Source: Gordonia westfalica
Lineage (GTDB): Bacteria > Actinomycetota > Actinomycetes > Mycobacteriales > Mycobacteriaceae
Assembly: GCF_900105725.1 (NCBI RefSeq)
Contig: NZ_FNLM01000008.1
Coordinates: 1-23,063 of the forward strand
Direction of reading: 5' to 3'
DNA: 23,063 nt
This document shows, piece after piece, positions 15,092-23,063 of the stretch; the first letter of the stretch is position 1; each line of letters opens with the position of its first letter. The notes beneath the pieces were generated by a model. That model had not been told where the DNA came from. It ran no database searches and saw only the letters and a program-made list of their open reading frames with translations. Made by a program: the position numbers and the translations under genes.

Positions 15092-15267
15092 ACAAGTTCA
15101 GAGCGGGTGAGGTTCAGGAACACACACTGATCGTCGGAGCGCGATGCGCCGGCCACTGATAGGAAACACTGGGAACCCGATCGCAGAGCGTCATGATGCG
15201 ACACCCGCTCTGAACTTGGACAACCTTGAACGCCCCATCCTCTTCGTGAGGGTGGGGCGTTTTCTTT
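15092..15267 (+). ncRNA. candidate structured ncRNA (arm B)
   Basis: Closing stem 15094-15109 with 15202-15217 (16 of 16 pairs). Terminator stem 15229-15241 with 15249-15261, then TTTTCTTT. Sequence as in arm A. Confidence 0.6.
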
Positions 15268-15311
15268 GCGTTGAGGGGAACCCCGCCACCCCGCGGCTGC
15301 GTCCAAGGCTC

Positions 15312-15533
15312 ATGACTCCACGCATCCGCATCTACCGACCACCCTACGATCCGGACTGCCCCGAATGCCGGCGACTGGTGGAGGACTTTGGGGGAGACGC
15401 CAGTCTGTTGGTGTCCCCAAAGTCGGATCAAAGTGCGGACTGGACGGACTGGTTCAGGACGGACGCAGAATCTCCCGCTCCGCATTCACGTCCACCAACT
15501 CACTCAGTGATACCTGATCGAGGCCAAGGGTGA
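15312..15533 (+). CDS. possible small zinc-ribbon protein (arm B reading)
   Basis: Arm B copy of the ORF at 3876-4073. It reads YDPDCPECRRLVEDFGGDAS, preserving CPEC, but the 5-G run then gives a frame ending at 15533 instead of the CWC-containing frame that would stop at 15510. The true run length decides which is right. Confidence 0.35.
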   Translation: MTPRIRIYRPPYDPDCPECRRLVEDFGGDASLLVSPKSDQSADWTDWFRTDAESPAPHSRPPTHSVIPDRGQG

Positions 15534-15825
15534 GCTCTGTGACAGTACGTGATGTGACCTGCCGCCAGCGGCCCTTGGCAAACACAAAGTCACCCTCCTG
15601 GATGTCCTTGAATAGCGTGGGCACCGGACCATTCGCGAGTGCGCTCAGCCATTGACTTTCCCTGCCACCGTTGCGCACTCCGCAGGTCAGCGGAGGTGAC
15701 TGACACTCTGCGCGGCCCCAGACTGTGGGCCGAGCGCGTACCTGAGTTCGCTCCTCGCGGCTGATGATCTGCGATCCACACGCGCACGTTCCGAATTGCC
15801 GGGTGTTGCCTGTGAGTTGACCCAT
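15454..15825 (-). CDS. hypothetical Cys-rich protein, 123 aa (arm B)
   Basis: Arm B copy of 3561-3932 with an identical frame. Confidence 0.7.
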   Translation of the reverse strand: MGQLTGNTRQFGTCACGSQIISREERTQVRARPTVWGRAECQSPPLTCGVRNGGRESQWLSALANGPVPTLFKDIQEGDFVFAKGRWRQVTSRTVTELTLGLDQVSLSELVDVNAEREILRPS

Positions 15826-15903
15826 GTGGGGATCTTAATGGCTTGCCCGGCAAGGGTGGGTGTGTCACCGGAGAAATAGGCCACAACCTGGGACAATAGG
15901 AGA

Positions 15904-16086
15904 ATGACCGTAGCCGAACTGATCGCCAAGCTGCAGCAGATGCCCCAGGATGCCACCGCCTGTATCGACTGGGCGCAGATGGGCGTGTGGTCTGAACCTA
16001 CGGGCGGCTACTACTACGGCGAAGCCGAGAGTGTCGTCCTCCATGACGGAGACGTGTACATCACCTCTGGTGAGGTCGAGCCGTGA
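15904..16086 (+). CDS. hypothetical protein, 60 aa (arm B)
   Basis: Arm B copy of 3300-3482. AGGAG just before the ATG. Confidence 0.8.
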   Translation: MTVAELIAKLQQMPQDATACIDWAQMGVWSEPTGGYYYGEAESVVLHDGDVYITSGEVEP

Positions 16087-16415
16087 GCGCGCCTGAGCTC
16101 AAGGACGAGTGTCTCGTGGTTCCCGGGCAGGGATGCCGCAACTTCCGCCCGGCACACCGGCGTGAAGCCCACCCCGCCGACACCTTCTCAGAGGTTCGTG
16201 TCGCCGACCACGGCGATCGGACCTGGGAGGCTCGCGAGTTCTCCGTCAACGTCCTGTCTGGCCGCGACTGCCCGTTGAATGCGGAGCTGTTCCCTGCCCA
16301 AGCTGAGGCGCAGGTGTACGCCGACGCCCGCAACACGGGCTATCTCCACACCGGCGCAATGATCTGCGTACACGAATGGCGGTTGGAACAGGCGAGGGCG
16401 GGGAACGATGCTTGA
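16083..16415 (+). CDS. hypothetical protein, 110 aa (arm B)
   Basis: Arm B copy of 2971-3303. GTG start within GTGA overlap. Confidence 0.75.
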   Translation: MSAPELKDECLVVPGQGCRNFRPAHRREAHPADTFSEVRVADHGDRTWEAREFSVNVLSGRDCPLNAELFPAQAEAQVYADARNTGYLHTGAMICVHEWRLEQARAGNDA

Positions 16416-16602
16416 GTTCAAGGTAGGGGATCGTGTGCGGACTGTTGTCGGTGACCACACTGGGCGAATCGTGGACTTCGTACCTGGAACCGACTGGCCC
16501 ATCCTCTACGTCACCAACTCCACCAGCCATCCCGAAACGGTTGGCGAGTATGTACCCAACGATCCCAGCAAGCTCGTACGACAGGACTGGACCGATGCCT
16601 GA
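16408..16602 (+). CDS. small KVGDRVR protein, paralogue 1 (arm B)
   Basis: Arm B copy of 2784-2978. Confidence 0.75.
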   Translation: MLEFKVGDRVRTVVGDHTGRIVDFVPGTDWPILYVTNSTSHPETVGEYVPNDPSKLVRQDWTDA

Positions 16603-16792
16603 GTTCAAGGTAGGGGACCGCGTGCGGGTGACCTCACTAGGGAACGCCGAGGCGGCTGGGAAGATCATCGCCCAGGAACGCGTGCCCGACCTACTGCACC
16701 GGGTGGAGTTCACTCACGCCACGGCATGGGCGCGGGAGTTGTTCGGCGACGGGTGGTGGTTCGCCGACACCGCGCTGGAGCACATCGACTGA
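16595..16792 (+). CDS. small KVGDRVR protein, paralogue 2 (arm B)
   Basis: Arm B copy of 2594-2791. ATG at 16595 overlaps the previous gene by 8 bp. Confidence 0.75.
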   Translation: MPEFKVGDRVRVTSLGNAEAAGKIIAQERVPDLLHRVEFTHATAWARELFGDGWWFADTALEHID

Positions 16793-16829
16793 TTACGAAG
16801 GCTCATGCCGCTCTCCATCGACGTGTATG

Positions 16830-17228
16830 TACAAGTACAGCCACCCAGCGTGGTGCTGGATGGCTGTACTTGAATGCCTTGGCTGTAACCGTGGCTGTAG
16901 TCGAGAGCCTGTGTGGTCTCTGACCTGGAGCGGGTGACGGGAATCGAACCCGCGTAGCTAGTTTGGAAGACTCGCGACGGAGGGGACTGGACCTCACTTT
17001 GCGAGATACACGTAAGTCTAAACGTAAGCGTCGGAGTGAAAATGCCCTCTGACCTGGAGCCGATGACGGGAATCGAACCCGCGTATTCAGCTTGGGAAGC
17101 TGTGTTTAGGGGTATGCTCATGGTGGGTCTACTGTCAAGGCTGAGCGAATACCTGCAGGTAACTGAAGTTTTCACGAGTTTGTCTAGACAGCGCATAGAC
17201 TGGGGTAAACGTAAGTACAAACGTAAGT
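16830..17228 (-). other. attP region (arm B)
   Basis: Mirror of 2158-2553. The hairpin lies near 16830-16870, the TCC-type tRNA-like half at 16926-16974, an arm-type pair at 17008-17029, the CCC-type core at 17055-17102, and the other arm-type pair at 17207-17228. No coding gene lies in 16793-17236. Confidence 0.7.
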
Positions 17229-17236
17229 GAGCCGAT

Positions 17237-18458
<1,222 letters not shown>

Positions 18459-18460
18459 AC

Positions 18461-18479
18461 TACGCCGCGCACCGGCGTA
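18461..18479. repeat. fold point 2 (centre of the B/C palindrome)
   Basis: TACGCCG-CGCAC-CGGCGTA is the turn. To the right, arm C resumes at the equivalent of A 905. To the left, a few matching bases (CCCGAC) remain before the C run. Confidence 0.85.
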
Positions 18480-18515
18480 TGGCCGGGTCGCCGATTCGCC
18501 AACGCCAACTGCTAG
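18473..18515 (+). pseudogene. 3' fragment of the secreted-protein gene
   Basis: The last codons (GRRFANANC then TAG at 18513-18515) of the gene at 537-941. Present only because arm C starts inside that gene. Confidence 0.75.
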
Positions 18516-19720
18516 ACGTCGGGAAGCGCGAGTAGTTTCTCGAGTTGCCCGAGGGCGGCGCGGGTGAGGTCGGTGGAGGTGTGCGCGTACTGCCGGTGCG
18601 ACGTAGTGGTGGTGTGCCCCAAGATGGCCATTCGGGTGGCTTCCTCCACGCCGGCCTCCTGCAGGAGGGTGGCGACAGTGTGGCGGGCGGCGTGCTGATC
18701 CGGCGCGTCCTCCACCTTCCCCACTACCGCGGCTTGTACACACAGCTGCTTCCAAGCGAGGGTGTCGTCGCGGGCTGGATGGCCGCCCCATCGTCCCGGG
18801 TGAACACCAACCCCTGCGACGGGTTGCCCTTCTGCTCCCACAATTCGGTGAGCGCAGCAACCACGGGCGGCAGCAAGGGCACCAGCCGACGCGACCCCGA
18901 CGTCTTCGTGGGCACCAGGCACGCCGTCCAGTGCACCGGGGTGAAGGTGAAGGTGTCGGGGACGTCGAACGCTTCCCGCGGATACACGTCACCTTGCGGG
19001 CGAGGGCCTTTCTTCAACTTCAACCGGGCCAACTGCCACGAGATGTCAATGACACCCACACCGAGGTCGACACGATCCCAGGTGAGGCCCAAAGCTTCGG
19101 CTTGGCGGGCACCGGTCAGTAGGGCCAATGACCAGCGGGCTGCGTCTGTTGCGTCACGTGACGCCACATGCAGAAGCACTGCCCGTGCCTGCTCCACAGT
19201 GAGGGGAACGCGCTCCTCGGAGCGGGCCTGGGGGCGGTCCATACGCTCGCACGGGTTGTTGCCGATCTTCCCGTCTTTCACTGCATCCCCAACGCTTTCG
19301 CCAACACTGAGTAGGCGGCTTGGGCGGTGCGGGTGGTGTGTGCGTCGGCGACGTGGTTGACCATGCGGCGAACATCAGTGGGGTGAGCTTCCCAGCTTCT
19401 TCGACCGACATGCGGGATGAGTTGGTGTTTGATGGTGGACCGGTAGGTGGCGAGGGTGCGGGTTTCAGGCGTGGCGCGGCGATCGTGTCCACCCAGTAGT
19501 CCAGCCACTGGGCGACGGTGATCTGGCCGGCGTTGGGGAGGATGCCGTTCGCGAGGTCTTTCCGCATGGCTGCGAGTTCGGCCACGGCGTCGGCGTATTT
19601 CTTGCGTCCACGTTGGTAGTACTTGCCGTCGGGGAGGAGGACTTGCGCCATCCACATGCCGTCGGCCCGTTGGTACAGTCCGCCTTCACCTTTCGCCCTA
19701 CGGCGCTTCTTCGGGGGCAT
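18512..19720 (-). CDS. int: tyrosine integrase (arm C, frameshifted)
   Basis: ATG at 19720 with the correct 5-G run after it (MPPKKRRRAK). Frame breaks occur near 19461 (3 G, B has 4 C), 19410, 19393, 19380 and 19290, and near 18776. The C-terminal part, 18512-18922, preserves GHTTTTSHRQYAH and ALPDV. It is useful for restoring the catalytic tyrosine lost in arm B. Confidence 0.85.
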
Positions 19721-19728
19721 ATCGGCTC

Positions 19729-20123
19729 ACTTACGTTTGTACTTACGTTTACCCCAGTCTATGCGCTGTCTAGACAAACTCGTGAAAACTTCAGTTACCT
19801 GCAGGTATTCGCTCAGCCTTGACAGTAGACCCACCATGAGCATACCCCTAAACACAGCTTCCCAAGCTGAATACGCGGGTTCGATTCCCGTCATCGGCTC
19901 CAGGTCAGAGGGCATTTTCACTCCGACGCTTACGTTTAGACTTACGTGTATCTCGCAAAGTGAGGTCCAGTCCCTCCGTCGCGAGTCTTCCAAACTAGCT
20001 ACGCGGGTTCGATTCCCGTCACCCGCTCCAGGTCAGAGACCACACAGGCTCTCGACTACAGCCACGGTTACAGCCAAGGCATTCAAGTACAGCCATCCAG
20101 CACCACGCTGGGTGGCTGTACTT
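19729..20123 (+). other. attP region (arm C)
   Basis: Copy of 2158-2553. Arm-type pair 19729-19750, CCC-type core 19855-19902, arm-type pair 19928-19949, TCC-type tRNA-like half 19982-20030, hairpin 20085-20123. Only one short run differs (CCC against CCCC near 19973). Confidence 0.7.
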
Positions 20124-20163
20124 GTACATACACGTCGATGGAGAGCGGCATGAGCCTTCGTAA

Positions 20164-20361
20164 TCAGTCGATGTGCTCCAGCGCGGTGTCGGCGAACCAC
20201 CACCCGTCGCCGAACAACTCCCGCGCCCATGCCGTGGCGTGAGTGAACTCCACCCGGTGCAGTAGGTCGGGCACGCGTTCCTGGGCGATGATCTTCCCAG
20301 CCGCCTCGGCGTTCCCTAGTGAGGTCACCCGCACGCGGTCCCCTACCTTGAACTCAGGCAT
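20164..20361 (-). CDS. small KVGDRVR protein, paralogue 2 (arm C)
   Basis: Arm C copy of 2594-2791, intact. Confidence 0.75.
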   Translation of the reverse strand: MPEFKVGDRVRVTSLGNAEAAGKIIAQERVPDLLHRVEFTHATAWARELFGDGWWFADTALEHID

Positions 20362-20548
20362 CGGTCCAGTCCTGTCGTACGAGCTTGCTGGGATCGTTGG
20401 GTACATACTCGCCAACCGTTTCGGGATGGCTGGTGGAGTTGGTGACGTAGAGGATGGGCCAGTCGGTTCCAGGTACGAAGTCCACGATTCGCCCAGTGTG
20501 GTCACCGACAACAGTCCGCACACGATCCCCTACCTTGAACTCAAGCAT
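20354..20548 (-). CDS. small KVGDRVR protein, paralogue 1 (arm C)
   Basis: Arm C copy of 2784-2978, intact. Confidence 0.75.
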   Translation of the reverse strand: MLEFKVGDRVRTVVGDHTGRIVDFVPGTDWPILYVTNSTSHPETVGEYVPNDPSKLVRQDWTDA

Positions 20549-20873
20549 CGTTCCCCGCCCTCGCCTGTTCCAACCGCCATTCGTGTACGCAGATCATTGC
20601 GCCGGTGTGGAGATAGCCCGTGTTGCGGGCGTCGGCGTACACCTGCGCCTCAGCTTGGGCAGGGAACAGCTCCGCATTCAACGGGCAGTCGCGGCCAGAC
20701 AGGACGTTGACGGAGAACTCGCGAGCCTCCCAGGTCCGATCGCCGTGGTCGGCGACACGAACCTCTGAGAAGGTGTCGGCGGGGTGGGCTTCACGCCGGT
20801 GTGCCGGGCGGAAGTTGCGGCATCCCTGCCCGGGAACCACGAGACACTCGTCCTTGAGCTCAGGCGCGCTCAC
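20541..20873 (-). CDS. hypothetical protein, 110 aa (arm C)
   Basis: Arm C copy of 2971-3303, intact. Confidence 0.75.
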   Translation of the reverse strand: MSAPELKDECLVVPGQGCRNFRPAHRREAHPADTFSEVRVADHGDRTWEAREFSVNVLSGRDCPLNAELFPAQAEAQVYADARNTGYLHTGAMICVHEWRLEQARAGNDA

Positions 20874-21052
20874 GGCTCGACCTCACCAGAGGTGATGTAC
20901 ACGTCTCCGTCATGGAGGACGACACTCTCGGCTTCGCCGTAGTAGTAGCCGCCCGTAGGTTCAGACCACACGCCCATCTGCGCCCAGTCGATACAGGCGG
21001 TGGCATCCTGGGGCATCTGCTGCAGCTTGGCGATCAGTTCGGCTACGGTCAT
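20870..21052 (-). CDS. hypothetical protein, 60 aa (arm C)
   Basis: Arm C copy of 3300-3482, intact. Confidence 0.8.
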   Translation of the reverse strand: MTVAELIAKLQQMPQDATACIDWAQMGVWSEPTGGYYYGEAESVVLHDGDVYITSGEVEP

Positions 21053-21129
21053 TCTCCTATTGTCCCAGGTTGTGGCCTATTTCTCCGGTGACACACCCAC
21101 CCTTGCCGGGCAAGCCATTAAGATCCCAC

Positions 21130-21501
21130 ATGGGTCAACTCACAGGCAACACCCGGCAATTCGGAACGTGCGCGTGTGGATCGCAGATCATCAGCCGCGA
21201 GGAGCGAACTCAGGTACGCGCTCGGCCCACAGTCTGGGGCCGCGCAGAGTGTCAGTCACCTCCGCTGACCTGCGGAGTGCGCAACGGTGGCAGGGAAAGT
21301 CAATGGCTGAGCGCACTCGCGAATGGTCCGGTGCCCACGCTATTCAAGGACATCCAGGAGGGTGACTTTGTGTTTGCCAAGGGCCGCTGGCGGCAGGTCA
21401 CATCACGTACTGTCACAGAGCTCACCCTTGGCCTCGATCAGGTATCACTGAGTGAGTTGGTGGACGTGAATGCGGAGCGGGAGATTCTGCGTCCGTCCTG
21501 A
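21130..21501 (+). CDS. hypothetical Cys-rich protein, 123 aa (arm C)
   Basis: Arm C copy of 3561-3932, intact. Here the gap between TAAGAT and ATG is one C shorter than in arms A and B. Confidence 0.7.
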   Translation: MGQLTGNTRQFGTCACGSQIISREERTQVRARPTVWGRAECQSPPLTCGVRNGGRESQWLSALANGPVPTLFKDIQEGDFVFAKGRWRQVTSRTVTELTLGLDQVSLSELVDVNAEREILRPS

Positions 21502-21641
21502 ACCAGTCCGTCCAGTCCGCACTTTGATCCGACTTTGGGGACACCAACAGACTGGCGTCTCCCCAAAGTCCTCCACCAGTCGCCGGCATTCGGGCAGTCC
21601 GGATCGTAGGGTGGTCGGTAGATGCGGATGCGTGGAGTCAT
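21445..21641 (-). CDS. possible small zinc-ribbon protein (arm C reading)
   Basis: Arm C copy of 3876-4073. It has 3 G at the first run and 4 C at the second, so CPEC is lost. Confidence 0.3.
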
Positions 21642-21685
21642 GAGCCTTGGACGCAGCCGCGGGGTGGCGGGGTTCCCCTCAACGC

Positions 21686-21862
21686 AAAGAAAACGCCCCA
21701 CCCTCACGAAGAGGATGGGGCGTTCAAGGTTGTCCAAGTTCAGAGCGGGTGTCGCATCATGACGCTCTGCGATCGGGTTCCCAGTGTTTCCTATCAGTGG
21801 CCGGCGCATCGCGCTCCGACGATCAGTGTGTGTTCCTGAACCTCACCCGCTCTGAACTTGTG
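21686..21862 (-). ncRNA. candidate structured ncRNA (arm C)
   Basis: Closing stem 21844-21859 with 21736-21751 (16 of 16 pairs). Terminator stem near 21692-21724. Sequence as in arm A. Confidence 0.6.
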
Positions 21863-21927
21863 AGATAACAGTAGCATCGACTTCTGTTGCAGCGCAACAC
21901 ATTTCACGAAACCCGTATGATCACCTG

Positions 21928-22155
21928 GTGACCGATCGGGACGTACTACGCGCCGCAGCCGAAGCCATACGCGCACAGATGCGCCGCCAGCAAGCCGAAA
22001 TGACACAAGCCACCGACGGCGGATGGACACCACCCGACCCCGACCTACTCGCACTCGCCGTCGAATGCGACGACGTGGTCTACTCCCAGCGCGCCGAGGC
22101 CCCGGACCTCACCGACCGGCTCGCCGCGGTACTCGGCGACGCCTGGGAGCCGTGA
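21928..22155 (+). CDS. small acidic protein, 75 aa (arm C)
   Basis: Arm C copy of 4360-4587, intact, with TATGAT 6 nt before the GTG. Confidence 0.7.
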   Translation: MTDRDVLRAAAEAIRAQMRRQQAEMTQATDGGWTPPDPDLLALAVECDDVVYSQRAEAPDLTDRLAAVLGDAWEP

Positions 22156-22187
22156 CAGCGGTGTCCCGATTCCGGTTATGGGCGGGG

Positions 22188-23063
22188 TCAGCCCCGACCG
22201 ACGATCATGTACTGGCCTGTGGTGAAAGTGCTGACGACCTCCACCCACTCCCACTGATCGGTGAGCACGAGGGTCGGCACACCGTCGATGCCGATCGGCG
22301 CGGACACGGTGACCGCGTTGGCTGAGGCGTCGATCTTCTTGATAGTGAAGCGATACCCAGCCGATCCGGTGTTCGGCAGTGAGATCGTGAACGCTCCACC
22401 ACTGGCATCGCACATGTTGAACGGCGCGGTGTTGGTGGTGATGTTGTAGGTACCGGATCGATTGCCGAGCCCGGTACGGAATCCGCCTGTGAGAGCGACC
22501 GCCCCGAGGTCGTGATCGGATACGCACCACCAGCAGTGCGAAGTCCAAGGCTGGACAGGACGGTGCCGAGGTCGTCTGTTGCGGACGGCTTCGTGCCGAG
22601 CGCGGACGTGCCGAAGAATCCCACCTCGGCCATCGACTTCGCCCCGGTGATCGTCTGGTCGGTATCGAGCGTGACGCCTGCTGCGCCACCGGATTCGACT
22701 TCGGCCCAGTCGGTGCCGTCCCATCGCTGCAACTGGTCGTCGCCCTGGTCGTACTCGACGCCACCTATGCGGGCCGCACCAGTCACGTCGAGGGACACCA
22801 GGGCGCGAGTTCCAACGAGATCGCCGGGGCCGTGGACGGTGACCGAGCCCGGCTTGTACTCGCCGCTGCCGTTGACATCGGCGGCGTGTACCGCGTAGGA
22901 CGTCCCCGCTTCTCCGAATATCTCGATGGTCCCCTGGGTGAGGTCCACGATCACGTCTGACGCGAGGCTCGACACCTCCACGCCTTGGCTGTGGTGTGAA
23001 TCTCGGGGTCGATGATGCGTGTACCAGTGCTGCCGCAGCGCGCGAGAACACCGTTGTTGGTGC
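22188..23063 (-). CDS. tail fibre/tailspike, C-terminal part (arm C, cut by window end)
   Basis: Arm C copy of the C-terminal third of 4621-7175. It breaks frame at 22502-22505 (4 C where arm A has 5) and near 22984 (CC against CCC). Confidence 0.8.
   Translation of the reverse strand, partial: APTTVFSRAAAALVHASSTPRFTPQPRRGGVEPRVRRDRGPHPGDHRDIRRSGDVLRGTRRRCQRQRRVQAGLGHRPRPRRSRWNSRPGVPRRDWCGPHRWRRVRPGRRPVAAMGRHRLGRSRIRWRSRRHARYRPDDHRGEVDGRGGILRHVRARHEAVRNRRPRHRPVQPWTSHCWWCVSDHDLGAVALTGGFRTGLGNRSGTYNITTNTAPFNMCDASGGAFTISLPNTGSAGYRFTIKKIDASANAVTVSAPIGIDGVPTLVLTDQWEWVEVVSTFTTGQYMIVGRG

Larger units (their letters stand above)
18471..23063 (+). repeat. arm C: third copy, same sense as arm A
   Basis: Matches A 905 to about 5500 with homopolymer indels and is cut by the window end inside the tail-fibre gene. 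Confidence 0.95.

Overview
The window looks like part of a temperate siphophage or prophage of a high-GC actinobacterium. The support is the GC-rich coding, a DUF3263-type protein, a tail module built from beta-rich proteins, a tyrosine integrase with a tRNA-Gly-like attP, and two genes whose start codons sit 6 nt after a TANNNT -10 box, as expected for leaderless mRNAs. I cannot name the phage or the host.

The dominant feature is a palindromic layout. One segment of about 8.8 kb is present three times in alternating orientation. Arm A is 905-9691 (+), arm B is 9693-18469 (reverse complement of A), and arm C is 18471-23063 (same sense as A, cut by the window end near the equivalent of A 5500). 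The turn points are 9692 and 18470, with unpaired loops of only 3 and 5 nt. A run of 73 C at 18385-18457 replaces about 90 bp of arm B just before the second turn. The arms differ almost only by 1-nt indels in G/C runs, and these indels break reading frames at different places in each arm. I read this as a fold-back long read, or a fold-back amplification chimera, built into a poorly polished contig, not as three genomic copies. Only 1-904 plus one arm is probably real sequence, about 9.7 kb in total.

Unique layout in arm A coordinates: 1-941 (+) holds an ImmA/IrrE-like metallopeptidase fragment, a DUF3263 protein and a small secreted protein. The integrase (-, 938-2149) converges on the secreted protein and shares a CTAG stop with it. 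Region 2150-2593 holds attP: paired arm-type sites either side of a tRNA-Gly-like core, a second tRNA-Gly-like 3' half, palindromes and a 17-bp hairpin. Four small overlapping genes (-, 2594-3482) follow, then a divergent gene (+, 3561-3932), then a possible zinc-ribbon ORF (-). Next comes a strong candidate for a structured ncRNA (-, about 4118-4293) with its own promoter and intrinsic terminator. A 75-aa leaderless gene (+, 4360-4587) diverges from it across a shared dyad. The remainder is a minus-strand tail operon (9684 to 4621) ending in an 851-aa pectate-lyase-like tail fibre or spike.

The tail genes build the virion tip. The integrase/attP region and the ImmA/DUF3263 block belong to the lysogeny side. 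The small genes, ncRNA and 75-aa gene lie between the two and have no known function. The most interesting biology is the ncRNA with its divergent promoter pair, and the duplicated tRNA-Gly-like att cores. Functions are described once, in the arm A entries; arm B and C entries give coordinates and frame status.
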